Source: Cokeromyces recurvatus (lineage: Eukaryota; Mucoromycota; Mucoromycetes; Mucorales; Mucoraceae). Taken from it: DNA of 64,000 nt. Every line of letters starts with the position of its first letter. Position 1 is the stretch's first letter. Under the pieces are notes generated by a model. It was given only the letters and a program-made list of their open reading frames with translations. It was not told the DNA's origin and searched no databases. This document shows positions 38,538 through 49,888 of this stretch, piece by piece. The position numbers and the translations under genes are program-made. The stretch lies in assembly GCF_025118155.1 (NCBI RefSeq), contig NW_026251400.1, forward strand, positions 434,001 through 498,000, written 5' to 3'.

Positions 38538-38824
38538 GTTTAACTATGTCAATTAACCCTTACTCTCTTCTTTTTCAGGCCAAAACGCGTCGTTTAGTAA
38601 GGTCATTATTTTACTTTGGTAGTTATAATAAAATATTTGAGCAATACTTGACAAACGGACTATTTACACAATCATTAACAAAAATATAAAAAAGTTCAAA
38701 AAAGTCAACGTCATGATGTTGAGTTTATAAATTTGAGGAGTGGGGTGAAAAAATCAGGAACAACCACAGATTTTCAGCTACTTCAAATTCAGACAATCAA
38801 GTGTATACATGTAAGTTACCTGCA

Positions 38825-40000
38825 TCATACGTTTACTCTATCAGTATTTCCTCTCTCAGGAGAACCGTCGTCGGGAGGCATAGAGCGGACTTTTTTGGAA
38901 GTGAAGGTGGTGGTGCTTGTTGAATCACGTTTTGATGTTTCCCTTTTGAATCTAGAGGGGCGACCAAGGGCTTGCCTGTGGCTTAACACAATATCTCTAA
39001 AATTCAAAACGGCAGCCAAATCTCTATTTCAGAGTCGAGAAAGCACTAAACATTTTTGGTTTGTACATCTAGTGAAAGAAAATATAAGAAGTTGTCTTTT
39101 TTTTTATTTTTTTTAAAAAAAAATGAAATTGATGTTTATCGTAACAGGCTGTGGCACTCAACCACTGGATACTTGAGAAATTTTTTTCAACTTCCCATTT
39201 TTACATTTGGGGCAGAACGACAACATTTTGTATTCATCCAACAAGTATACTTGTAACCCTTCTTTCTTCAACATCCTCCTAATACCAACACCTTTGATAG
39301 GTTCGTGATATTTTGGATTACTGGTGTACCAGTTGCCAAGAACAAGTACACGGTCTTCACCGAATTTTTGCTTTAAGGTCTTTGCCAGACGAGCGTCTGA
39401 CAATTTCCTATTGATATAAGAGGAAAGCTTTATTTTCCTGAAAGGAAGTGATCCAGGATAATCACTTTGATAATAGTTTGAAAGGAGATCACTTGTATCC
39501 CGTTTTGCTTCTAAATATCTAGACTACTTCTGGGGATCAACTGTCGAAGTGGAATGCGTAGTCAAAGACTTCTCCAAATCACTGACTGTCTTGGGCTTGT
39601 TTTGCTATCGAAATTTCCTAAATTCCCTTGACTTTGTCTCCTTAGCCCTTTGATTGCTGGTGTATCGATATATGAAGCCATCGTGTCTTGATTCGCATTT
39701 CTCACCCATGCAAAATAACATATCCCTTCTACCAGGATCTATAAATACGCACTTGTTGGTGGTAAGTTAAAGCTCTTCGTTGTTCAACTTATCGATATAT
39801 TGAAGCTCGTTATTGTTTGTTTGCAAACGTTTACTGGTATTCCTTGTACCGCCTTTGCAGGTTTCCTTGTTTTATTTCAATATCGAGACCCCAACACCAT
39901 CTATATGGATCATCCCACGAAACTTGAGTGGCTTCGCATTACCTTGATCTTTTAGGGCCTTGCAGGAAATATTGACAACTTTTCCTCAAATAAGGTTTTT
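38825..40000 (-). pseudogene. Decayed TnpB/Fanzor-like RuvC nuclease
   Basis: The minus strand keeps one largely continuous reading broken by stops. In order it reads KFRGMIHIDGVGVSILK, stop (about 39870); FIDPGRRDMLFCM (39745-39705), a RuvC-I type Asp; YTSNQRAKETKSREFRKFR; KIKLSSYINRKLSDARLAKT; RVLVLGNWYTSNPKYHEPIK; GIRRMLKKEGLQVYLLDEYK; CPKC (39202-39213); CTNQKC (about 39050); and NRDLAAVLNFRDIV (about 39015), which fits the RuvC-III 'NRDxNAAxN' motif of TnpB/Fanzor. The order RuvC-I, two Cys pairs, then NRD is that of TnpB-derived nucleases. At least four in-frame stops and one intron-like insertion (39065-39127) with a mutated donor (ATAAAC) make it inactive. These eukaryotic relatives of TnpB are RNA-guided DNA nucleases carried by mobile elements. 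Confidence 0.65.
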
Positions 40001-40449
40001 ATCTAGTTTTGTTCTTATTCATGCTTTATAGCCTTGGCACCTGATCGTAAACTAACCACGTAACATCTGAAGATAGCATTACCAGTAAGGATGTTACTTA
40101 GTTTAAACATTTGCTATCCAATCTGTAATCGATGCATCCGTGGGATATACAATTGAAAACTATTAAAGTTTGATGCTAGGTTTCCTAAGAAGCTTAAGCT
40201 TGCAAAATGTTTCAATTCCAGAAAAGAACCCAAAACATATAAGAACGTTTATCTAGCAGTAAAAAACTCTTCATACCTTTTTTTCTAATAAAAAAGACCC
40301 CCAATTCTTTCTCATTTAATTTATTGTTATTTTCCAAAATCGACAAATATTACAATAGAGCTATATTCAAAAATTATATCGCTTCGACATTTGACAACTT
40401 TATTAGTAGATCCATTTTGAAAAGAATAGTATTGAAGTTTTTTTGAAAA

Positions 40450-41609
40450 ATGATGATTAATTCAAAATCAGGAAGAAGTCATTTCCAAATCCTCAGCTAC
40501 AGAAGATGATTCTATGCTTTCGTTCATTGTAAGAAATTGCTCTTGATATTGCTTGCATTACTTCAACAATAGAGGTCATCCTATCACACATAGTGTGAAT
40601 TTGCTTAGTTAGATAGAGTTAAAATAGAAGTTGTGTAGAGAAGTGGAGTTGGGTAATGGATGCGGGAGTATGTTACAGGGTGGTTATATCCACTAATGTC
40701 AGCTCATCCAAAAAATAACCTACTCTTTTTTTTTTCAAACTGGTATAGTTTGGGTACTCTCACTTGTTTATACATTCCCCATCCATTACCCAACTTCTAC
40801 TCTAGCTAAGCAAACACACACTATCTGTGATAGGATGACCTCCATTGTATAGGAAATATTTAATTACAGCTTTTCTCATTAGAAAATAAGCGGGGATGCT
40901 TTAATCTGTTTTTAGCATACTTTGTTTCTTGTGAAATTATGGCCAAATCTTGTACTTCCTGCAGGTTGTCGCTACAAGTATTCGTGGAGGCTATGCTTTC
41001 AAATATTATACTTCAGAAGATGTCAAAAACGTCATAAATCGTTGTTTGATCATTAAATGCGTTCACGTAAATAAACCTCAGAAAGTAGCAGCATAGGTGC
41101 TAGCTCCTGTTAATATATAGAATTAAACTTATTTATTCATTTTTATAGATTTTGCTTAGTACATTTTAAAGAAGGATCTGATGCTGCAAATTTCTATATG
41201 ACATACTCTTCTAGACATATTGCTCTTTGTAAGATTTTAGAAGGCTTGTGTATTCAAGAAGCAGTTCACAATGGAATGAAAGCTCAATATGTAAGTTTGA
41301 GATTTGCTGACTGAAGAATTATTATTCACAAAAGCTTTGTTATGGGATTTCTCAGCTTTTCAAATACGACTTACTTCATCAAATGCTTGGTGCCGTTGTT
41401 CATCTAACAATGTCGCTGAGCATAGCAATACCACTGGACATAACAATACCGCTGAACATAGTAGCACCACTAAACATAAAGGCGCTCCTGAATATGAAAT
41501 TTCAGAAGATAAGAAAGGCGTTAAAAATTTTTTAATGAAACTAAAGAATGAGGCGGAAAATGAGATTAGAGCTTTTGACATTAAATACAAAAAAAGATTA
41601 AGTTACTAG
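40450..41609 (+). CDS. Uncertain spliced gene or pseudogene hosting a MITE in an intron
   Basis: Exon-like pieces on the + strand are: EEVISKSSATEDDSMLSFI (about 40474-40530) followed by GTAAGA; after TGCAG at about 40965, VVATSIRGGYAFKYYTSEDV then KNVINRCLIIKCVH; after TTTATAG at about 41147, FCLVHFKEGSDAANFYMTYS then SRHIALCKILEGLCIQEAVH, then a GTAAGT donor; then a piece with Thr/His repeats (EHSNTTGHNNTAEHSSTTKH) ending EIRAFDIKYKKRLSY at 41609. Splice phases do not all agree and no start codon fits, so it may be broken. The domain was not recognised. The first candidate intron contains the inverted-repeat element at 40566-40848. Confidence 0.35.
40566..40848. mobile_element. MITE-like element with long terminal inverted repeats
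   Basis: The left end ACAATAGAGGTCATCCTATC and the reverse complement of the right end ACAATGGAGGTCATCCTATC match over more than 30 bases. The similarity continues inward through CTTAG...TAGA and GTTGGGTAATGGATG (left arm to about 40670, right arm from about 40770). The 283-base element has no coding capacity, so it looks like a non-autonomous DNA transposon. A clear target-site duplication was not found. Confidence 0.82.
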
Positions 41610-42209
41610 AATATTATTTAGCTCTCAAATGAGTAACCTTTTTTATGAGTATTGACAATTTTATTGAAAAAAAAAATTGAATTGTCTCATTTTAGATTAA
41701 AATAATGTATGAATGTATACTACCGTAATACGTTTATAAAACTTGTAGGTAAATGGAAAAGATGAATAACAATCCCTGAAATCACTAAATTATGATCATC
41801 AGAATAAATAAAGTTTATTTTTGTACCAATATGTAAAATTAAACCGAAAAATATCCATTTTAGGATATTTTTTTTTTTTTTTTTTAATCGTCTTTTCTGT
41901 TTTTCTGTCAAGAGCCTATAATAGTAAATTAAAATGGAGATGAAATTAAGTGTTATGATTTTCGACATTTATTATAGAAAAATTGGAAAAGAGAATTTTT
42001 CCTTTAAAGTAAAACAAGCATATATAGGAAACAATTAGCATTAACATAAAATTAATATATAAAGCAAGGTCTATTTTGACTGTGTTGACTTTATTATACA
42101 TTCACTTCTTTTATATAACAAACAAATATAGCCAACTATTTATATACATTTACATTTATTTATCTATTTTTTTTAACTGAATTAATATATACTATTTATT
42201 ATATAACAT
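41610..42209. other. Promoter region of the hexose transporter
   Basis: AT-rich DNA with no supported gene. The minus frame at 41720-41968 is a chance AT-driven frame. A pyrimidine-rich stretch (about 42155-42175) precedes the transporter start by about 35 bases. Confidence 0.55.
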
Positions 42210-43709
42210 ATGGATTCTCTTGATCTTAAATTACCTAAATATATGGTCTACTGTGTGATAGTAGCCTGTCTTGGTTCATTTAGTAATGGTTGGGTAATTG
42301 GCTCTGCTAATGTACCTGGTGAAGTGACTCACTCTTGTGAAAATGGCAGTGCTCGTATCTCTAGTAGCGCCTTCCCTGATTGTCTCCCCATGAATACTAG
42401 TCTTTGGGGCTTTGCTGTCTCTTCTTTCTGTGTTGGTGGTCTTCTTGGTGGCTTCTTTGGTGGTAATATTCAAACCAAGTTTGGTCGTAAGAAGACGATT
42501 ATTTTTAATAATTTGGGTTGGATACTTGGAGGTCTTTTACAAGGTGTTGCAGTAAACCCTGCCATGTTTATTGTGGGTCGTATTCTCTGTGGTCTCTCTT
42601 GTGGTCTCGGTTCCTTGGCTACTCCTACCTATGTTGGTGAAATCTCTACTATCAAGGCTCGTGGTACTATGGGTACCTGTAATCAATTTGCTATTGTCAT
42701 TGGTATCTTGCTTGCCTCTGTCATCGGTCTCCCCTTGGCAAACGTTCCTCTCTGGCGTATTAACTATGCCCTTGTTGCTCTCCCTGCTATTGCTCAATTC
42801 TTCTTGATGTCTGGTTGTGTTGAATCTCCTCGTTATCTTATCTCTATTAACCGTATTGAAGAAGCCAGAGAATCACTTCAAAGACTTCGTCCTAACACAA
42901 ACATTGATAAGGAATTCTATGGTATGGTTGAAGGTCAACTAGGTGCTGCTGCTGCTAGAGCTATTACTGGTATGGATAGTAGTGCCTCTGTCGCCAATAA
43001 AGATGAGACCAAGTCCTTTGATGATCAAATTGAAGATGGTATTGTTACTGCTGATGAAGGTGCTCGTGAATCCATGAACATGATCCAGATCTTTACTGAT
43101 TCTCTTATTCGTCGTATTGCCCTCACTGTCCTTGCTCTTCACGTCATTCAACAAATGATTGGTATTAATGCTGTCATGTATTATTCTACTACTATCTTTA
43201 ACATGTCCTTCTCTGCTGAGATGTCCAAGTACATGGCTATTGTCACTACCGTTGTCAACTTTGCCTCTACTATTCTTTCTTTAATCTTGGTTGATCGTAT
43301 GGGTCGTCGCCCCCTTTTGTTGATTGCTGAAGCAGGTGCCTGTATCTTCTGTGTCTTGTTGATCATTGGTTATGTCTATAGCTTGGGACCCCTTTTGGTT
43401 GTCGCCGTCTTTGGTTATGTTGTTTCATTTGCTATTGGTGTCGGACCTATCCCATGGATGATTACCTCTGAAGTCACACCTGTCTATGCCTCCTCTGCTG
43501 TTGGTGCTGTTGCTACTGCTGTCAACTGGGCTACTAACTTTGTCATTGGCCAATGTTTCCCTCTTGTCTTTGAAGGCATTAAAGGTTACTCCTTCGCTAT
43601 CTTTGCTGGTGTTGCTGCACTTGCCTTTGCTTTCACTTATCTTAAAGTCCCTGAAACCAAGGGTCGTTCCCTCGAAGATATTGTCAAGGGCTTCGAAAAG
43701 AGCTCTTAA
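42210..43709 (+). CDS. Sugar transporter, MFS sugar porter family
   Basis: An intron-free 499-residue protein, typical in length for hexose uniporters and symporters of the plasma membrane. Twelve hydrophobic spans are visible. Family signatures: GGNIQTKFGRKKT (loop 2-3), GRILCGLSCGLGS, PTYVGEISTIKARGTMGTCN (PxYxxEIx..xxRG), QQMIGINAVMYYSTTIF (the QQxxGxNxxxYY sugar-binding motif of TM7), VDRMGRRPLLLIAEAG, GVGPIPWMITSEVTP and PETKGRSLEDI at the C-terminus. An unusual GSARISSSAFPDC segment lies in the first extracellular loop. GC is clearly higher than in neighbours and the codon choice is biased, suggesting strong expression. Glucose or another hexose is the likely substrate, but specificity cannot be read from sequence. 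Confidence 0.93.
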   Translation: MDSLDLKLPKYMVYCVIVACLGSFSNGWVIGSANVPGEVTHSCENGSARISSSAFPDCLPMNTSLWGFAVSSFCVGGLLGGFFGGNIQTKFGRKKTIIFNNLGWILGGLLQGVAVNPAMFIVGRILCGLSCGLGSLATPTYVGEISTIKARGTMGTCNQFAIVIGILLASVIGLPLANVPLWRINYALVALPAIAQFFLMSGCVESPRYLISINRIEEARESLQRLRPNTNIDKEFYGMVEGQLGAAAARAITGMDSSASVANKDETKSFDDQIEDGIVTADEGARESMNMIQIFTDSLIRRIALTVLALHVIQQMIGINAVMYYSTTIFNMSFSAEMSKYMAIVTTVVNFASTILSLILVDRMGRRPLLLIAEAGACIFCVLLIIGYVYSLGPLLVVAVFGYVVSFAIGVGPIPWMITSEVTPVYASSAVGAVATAVNWATNFVIGQCFPLVFEGIKGYSFAIFAGVAALAFAFTYLKVPETKGRSLEDIVKGFEKSS

Positions 43710-45174
43710 AAAGAAAAAGCATATATCCTATAATATTCCCTTTACTTATTCTAAAATATATTATGTTGTATTTGATGTGTAATTTTTTTTTTAATTAAAT
43801 CTATACTATATTTGAATTAAAGATCTTTTTGCAATAATTAAATATACTGTTTGTAATATAAAGATACTTTTAATACAATTATCAACCATTTGTAAATGAA
43901 ATTATGCAATGAATTATTATCGATTAGAAGGAGAGGAATTAATGTATATGTATACACATATACATTGAAAAAAAAAAAAAAGAAAGCTGTTCTATTTCGC
44001 TTTATTAAAACACAGAGACTTTACATATGATGCCATATACATATATGTTCATATTTATTTATAGCTTGTACTTTTTTTTTTCTTATTTCAAAAGTATGTG
44101 GAATAAAACTAGAATAAACATTAATTATAAATAAAAAGAAAAATAATATTTTTTTTGATTAATAGATTTCTTTGAATCAAAGATAAAAATATGTACATAT
44201 TTTTTTTTGTAGAGCTTTTGAAGTTAAATTTAAAAAGATGTTAAAATGTAATAATGATATTGAGTTTGTACAAAAGAAGAAGAAGGTAACTACAGCATAT
44301 CCTTTATAATGGCGAGAACTTTTGAATTTCTTATTATGATAAACTGTATTTTATTAGTTTCCTAATATCTTTTATGTAACAGGTTACTAGTGCAATATTA
44401 TAGCTTATTTAAGTAGTGTAGCACTCATGTTATACTAAACCAAATACACATAATAAGCAAATAATTGGTTGCTATTCTTTTCATACAACGGAGTATTTTG
44501 CTTGATTTATGAATGCAAACTCGACATGATATATAATGCAGAAGACAGTTAAGTTACTGTTAAGACGCCAATCAATCAATCAATCCCTTTTTTCATATTT
44601 AATTCGTAAATAAGATATTAGTCAAGAAAAGTTAATATGGCTCACGTCTAAGATTTGTTTAATTATTATTGCACAAATATTTGCCTCTTTATATATCATA
44701 TTTCCAAGTAAAAAAAAAAAAAAAAAAAAAAAAATAACTCGGAATGTGAGATGCCATAAATTGTCTATCACTAGTGGCATGTTACATATAATAAAAACAC
44801 AAAAAAAGATGAATAGTTATACAATCACTGGTGCTATTCAAGTTGATCTATCTTATATAATAGGCATAAATCAAAGTGAAGTGAAAGAGTATTAAAAAAT
44901 ACTGTATTTTGACAATTAGAATCAAAATCGAGGATGTCGGTTTTTTAACTGCTGATTATCCAAATAAGGAAAAAAAATCCTTTATTTTTTTTTTATTCGA
45001 TTGGTATCTGTTCTACCTGTTTCATTTACAATATTGCTGAAAAAAATAATAAAACTTTTTTTTTTTCTTTTGTAATTTGATCTAAATTCCTTGCTTTTTT
45101 TTTCTCTACTTTTTTTAACACCTGTAGTGTAATAAAATTAAGAGCAAGGACAAAAAATTAAGCGAAAGTCAAAT
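43710..45174. other. Long intergenic region without recognised genes
   Basis: The 3' flank of the transporter and 5' flank of the arrestin. AT-rich, with A runs near 43968-43981 and 44710-44733 and T-rich runs at about 45056-45115 just before the arrestin start. No coding frame or RNA gene seen. Confidence 0.55.
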
Positions 45175-46892
45175 ATGCATCTGGGATTACTTTCTCATGG
45201 ACAATTGACATTCGACCCTTTTAAACCTATTATTTTGAGAGGCTTACCAACAGAGGATGCGTCTACATTATTCGCTGGTAATGTTGTTTTGACATTATCG
45301 AAACCGACAAAAATAACCAATGTTTCTGTTACATTAAGAAGTGAAGCTATTACTTATTGGCCAGAAGGTATATAGAAAAAAAAAGGAAAAAAAAAAGAGT
45401 TTTGACAGATATAAAAAATTAAGGTATTGGCGCACGTGGAACAAAGTTGACATCAGAAAAAAGTTTAGGTGAACATACATTAGAAATTTTGGCACCTAAC
45501 AATGAGAAAAATGCATCCTTTTTAGTTTTACCTGCCGGAACACATAGATTTTCATTTGCCTTTGTTATACCAAATGTAACAAACATACATGTACATGTGC
45601 ATTTGTTTACATATACTAACACTTTTATTATTTAGTCTACAGTTGCAACAATTGAGGATACATTTGGGAGAGTTCGACATGTTGTAGAAGCTGAAGTTCA
45701 AAGACCAGGAGTAGTGATGCTTTCAAATTGGCATATTTCTAAACCAGTCATGATCTTTAGAACCTACATGTCTAATTCGTTATTGACAAACAACTCATTA
45801 CAAAGCCTTTCAAGAACATTTGAGAAACATATGCCCTGTGCAGACATAGAGGTTGTAATGGAAGCAGCTGCGTTTTCTTCTGGTGATTTATTCTACATTC
45901 GAATGATTATTGAACCTCAACTTAAACATACTCGACTTGAACATATGGAAGTGAATGTGATTGAGACAAGGCGTTATTGTGTTCCCGAAATGCGTGCATG
46001 GCGAAATGAATCAACAACATTCTCAATGCCGTTTGCTGGGTCGGTTCGATTAGCCGAATTTGGCGAAGTAGATGTAACAACGGAACTACTTCGACCTATC
46101 TTTGACAAAAATCAAAATGGACTTGAGTTAGTACATGACTTTGCTCATCGTTTATCCTTTTTCGCTCCTACTTGTCAACAGAATATTCGACATACAACTT
46201 ATTTTAAGGAAATCTTGTTTCGTCATCATATTGAAATTAGTCTCACTTTATCTTATTTAGATGATACTACGGGAAATAGACAGCTAAGTAGAGTTAATAG
46301 TATTGTCTCGGAATCAAGCATTAGTGTTCCATCTCTAGCAAGATCCTTAACTCCGCCTCCAACAGCTCATGTAGTTACTAATTCTCGAGCATATAATAGC
46401 CAAACATACATCGAGAGTTTGACTACTCGATTGGATAATAGTCCAAGTAGACCAAGCTCAGTTATTACAACCACTAATTCATCAAGTTGGTCTAATGTAT
46501 TATTAAGACCAAATAAGACAAAAGCTGAAAAGAATGTATTATTAGCTGATGAGAGACGTAAAGAAAGATTTACATTCGATACACCCATCACTGTATTTGA
46601 TTGTCGATTAAAAGAAGATTATGGAAAGTTACCTTCTTATTTTGAATTAGGAGTAAAACCGACAATACAAGCGACAAATAAGAAGAAACAAGACATCCAT
46701 CATCATACAGCAACAACAACTATGGATAAACCAAATCGACCTCATCCTTATTTATGCTCATGCTATTATGCCTTTTGTAGAGAAATGGAATTAGCTTCTA
46801 AAGCTTTATATCTATCAACTGAGACAACGCCAGCTATGCCACTCTTAGATCGTATTCCATCCATTCCTCCACCTGATTATTATACAATTTAA
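45175..46892 (+). CDS. Alpha-arrestin (arrestin-related trafficking adaptor)
   Basis: ARTs bring plasma-membrane transporters to a Nedd4/Rsp5 ubiquitin ligase for endocytosis. Exon 1 (45175-45368) has LTFDPFKPIILRGLPTEDA and VLTLSKPTKITNVSVTLRSE, a typical arrestin N-lobe. After intron 1 (GTATAT, to 45422) comes IGARGTKLTSEKSLGEHTLE and HRFSFAFVIPN. Intron 2 ends at 45634 and STVATIEDTFGRVRHVVEAE continues. The C-lobe includes ADIEVVMEAAAFSSGDLFYI and LKHTRLEHMEVNVIETRRYC. The tail is Ser/Thr-rich and ends PPPDYYTI, a PPxY motif that binds WW domains of Rsp5. The next gene to the left is a hexose transporter, a possible cargo type, but no link is shown. Confidence 0.88.
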
Positions 46893-46955
46893 AGAGAGAG
46901 AGATAGAGAGAGATAGAGAGAAATTGATTGATAGATAGATAGAGAGAGAGAGAGA
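46890..46955. repeat. GA-rich microsatellite
   Basis: Interrupted (GA)n and GATA units directly after the arrestin stop codon, in its 3' UTR. Confidence 0.9.
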
Positions 46956-47734
46956 AAAGAGTTATATATGTTATATACCCCTTCATTATTTAATACCTTC
47001 ATTTACATATATTGCAATAAAAATAAAATTACGCGATAATACATAAAGATATTTACTCCTTTTATTTTTTTTTTTTTTTTTATTAAGCATATATTTTGTG
47101 TTATATTAAAAGTTTACTGTGTATCATGTATGTTATGTTTTGTTGATGTAATTTAAGAGGTGGACACATTATCAGGCCACAATATTGAATTGTTCTATAA
47201 CATAATAATAAAAGCTGCCTGTACTTAACAAGTATAGCACGTGTAAGATATATATCATTATGTGTAACATTTATTAAGGGCCTCTTCAAACTCTCAGACA
47301 ATATATTAAATAGTATGAGAGGTGTATATATTATGAATAAAATAAACAAAATAACGTTATCATTTAATAGGCTTATATATGTGTATATATGCATATAATA
47401 TAGATATAGATATATACATTATGTATATACGTATCTACATCTTTAATTGTACGATATCATCTTTATGTATAAAGTTTATATACATTGTATGAAATGATCT
47501 ACAATATATGAAAAAAATAAATAAATAAATAAATAAATAAGCGGGGTTGACATGTATGTAAGTTGTTTGCTTGTATACATGCTTCAAGGGGAGTGCGGGA
47601 TAATAAAAACATGAATTGAGGTAACCTGTCAATTAAAACTTTGTCAAGGAACCGTAATATCAGAGATGTGCACACACATACACACACACATATATATACG
47701 TATATATATAAATATACACTAAAAATAATATGTC

Positions 47735-47767
<33 letters not shown>

Positions 47768-47836
47768 TCTACGCTATCTTATAAACATATTTTCCTTTTT
47801 ATCTTAAATAAAATAAAATAAATTATACATTTACTT
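46956..47836. other. Intergenic region upstream of the homeobox gene
   Basis: AT-rich DNA with TA/TATG runs, an (AAAT)n tract at about 47510-47540, CA units near 47670-47690 and a 27-base T run at about 47734-47759. The minus frames here are chance frames. No gene is supported. Confidence 0.55.
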
Positions 47837-49770
47837 ATGTCATCAAATAATAATAAATCTAATATAATTGCAACACCTATTACTACTACTACTGCTGCTG
47901 CTGCTGCTTCTACAGCTTTTCTGTCGTCAGCAGTATTACCAACTCTATCAAATGATAATAATAAAGACACTTCAACATCTCGTAAACGAACCCGTGCTAC
48001 ACCAGAACAACTTGAAATATTAGAAAAGACGTTTACCATAAATCCTAGTCCAAATAATCGTATAAGAGAACAATTATCTCATGAATTAGGCATGTCGGAA
48101 CGCTCTATCCAAATTTGGTTTCAAAATAGAAGAGCAAAAGTTAAAAATGAAGCCAAAAAGAATACATTACTTCATGATGAGACATTAAAGATGCAATATT
48201 ATGCTTCTACTGCTGCTATTGCTGCATGTCAAGCTGCAGTATTTTACCAGCAAGAAAGGAATAACGAATTAAAGATTGTAGAAGATCCAATCAAGAGTAA
48301 CCCAAACCTTTATTATTATTATTATTATTATTACTTTAATCAACAACAATCACGACGTTATAATAGACACCCTTATCATTGTCCTATGCAACAGTATAGT
48401 AAGCCATCGACTTTACCCTCCTCTTCACATACTTTAAAATCAATGTCTTTTACTCCTCCTCTTCCTCCTCCTCCTCCTCCTCCTCCATTATCTCTACTTT
48501 CTTCAGAATCAATAGAAAACTCATCGCATTCTGATGCAACGAGTCCTCATTCATTGACTCAATTTGATTCTCATTCTTTGTGGTCTAAAAAACAACTTCA
48601 ACAGCAAAGAGCAAGAGCACATACAATGGGTCCTTCTTTTACTTCAAACAATAACTATTATTATCAACAGCCTTTTCTACCGTATTATTCCAAATTGGAT
48701 CGAAGCACTTCTGTTGAATTATCTATATCAAATAATAATAATAATAATAATACAACACCAGTAGCAACTTTATCGCCTGATGCTAGTAGTAGTAGAAGTA
48801 GTAGAAGCAGTAGTAGTAGTAGTAGTACTAGTACTAGTTCAAATCCAGTTCCTATTCAAGAAAACTATACAAACATGTTAAATGATATCTCTCATGCAGC
48901 AACATCATCAGCATCATCTACTTTAGAGGAGTCTATTACTACTACTATTAAAATGGAATCACATCAACCTACTATCAATAATTTTTCTACAACAGATCCT
49001 TCTGGCTTACAACAGCAGCAAAATCAATTCATAAATAATCTAAATAATAACACACATGTTAATATATCTCTACCGTATCAATCTACATCTCCTTCATTTT
49101 TCGATCAACAAGACGTACAATTAACTTGGTCAGATGTACCTTTTTGTAAGTGATATATAATTCTATTTCAATGAATGAATGAATTTTAATCTAAATAATA
49201 GATGATAATTCTACTATGATGATGATGACGACGACGACGACGGTGGCGGCGACGCCTACAACATCTTCTTTCGTAGTTGATACTCTACCCACTACATACG
49301 AATTACAACAACAGTCTACTTATAACAGTACACAGCATCCATTCATCCAATCTATCTCAGCAGAAACTCTTCAAATAGGTACATGGAAGAGAGTAACCTT
49401 GAATCCTCATGATTTACAATGTCAATATGATAAAGGGAATAAGCTATTCAGTTGGTGTATTCAAGATGGATTATCCAAGTTTAAAATGGAGTTTCCTGAA
49501 AGCAGTCTGAAGTCCATCCAATTAATGCCTTTACAAACAAGAGCGGGTTGGGCCAGATTAGAGATGTTCATCTTATCTGCCGAACATATCTCATTTTATA
49601 TGAAATCTTTACACCAACATGGTTGGGTTCAATGTCGTGATTATACTGAAGATAAACAAGCTTCAACAGTACTTTTACATCAATTAGACGGCCCTGCTCT
49701 TGCCTTAAAAGCAGAATTAGATATACTTTTAAAAGAAAACCCATACTTGGCATCTATCCTATTTAAATAG
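47837..49770 (+). CDS. Homeodomain transcription factor, Phx1-like
   Basis: Two exons joined over a GTAAGT...AATAG intron (49147-49200) give about 626 residues. The homeodomain lies at about residues 50-110: RKRTRATPEQLEILEKTF, then MSERSIQIWFQNRRAKVKNE, the canonical third helix with WFQNRR. Long low-complexity tracts follow (poly-Y, PPPPPPPP, poly-N, poly-S). Exon 2 encodes a conserved C-terminal domain: LQIGTWKRVTLNPHDLQCQY, SWCIQDGLSKFKMEFPESSL and TRAGWARLEMFILSAEHIS. That domain accompanies homeodomains in fungal Phx1-type factors (phx1 of fission yeast acts in stationary-phase survival). Many triplet repeats in the gene may vary in length between strains. Confidence 0.88.
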
Positions 49771-49856
49771 TAAAAATTCTATATTATTGAGTACTTGATT
49801 TAATACCTAGACCAAATTCAATAAAAGAAGAAATGATAGGCAATAGAAATTTAAAA

Positions 49857-49888
<32 letters not shown>

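Noticed and set aside
42276..43366. Several minus frames inside the sugar transporter
   Set aside because: Antisense shadows created by the biased, GC-richer codon use of the transporter.
47101..47687. Minus frames between the arrestin and homeobox genes
   Set aside because: Low-complexity AT-rich frames that overlap microsatellites.
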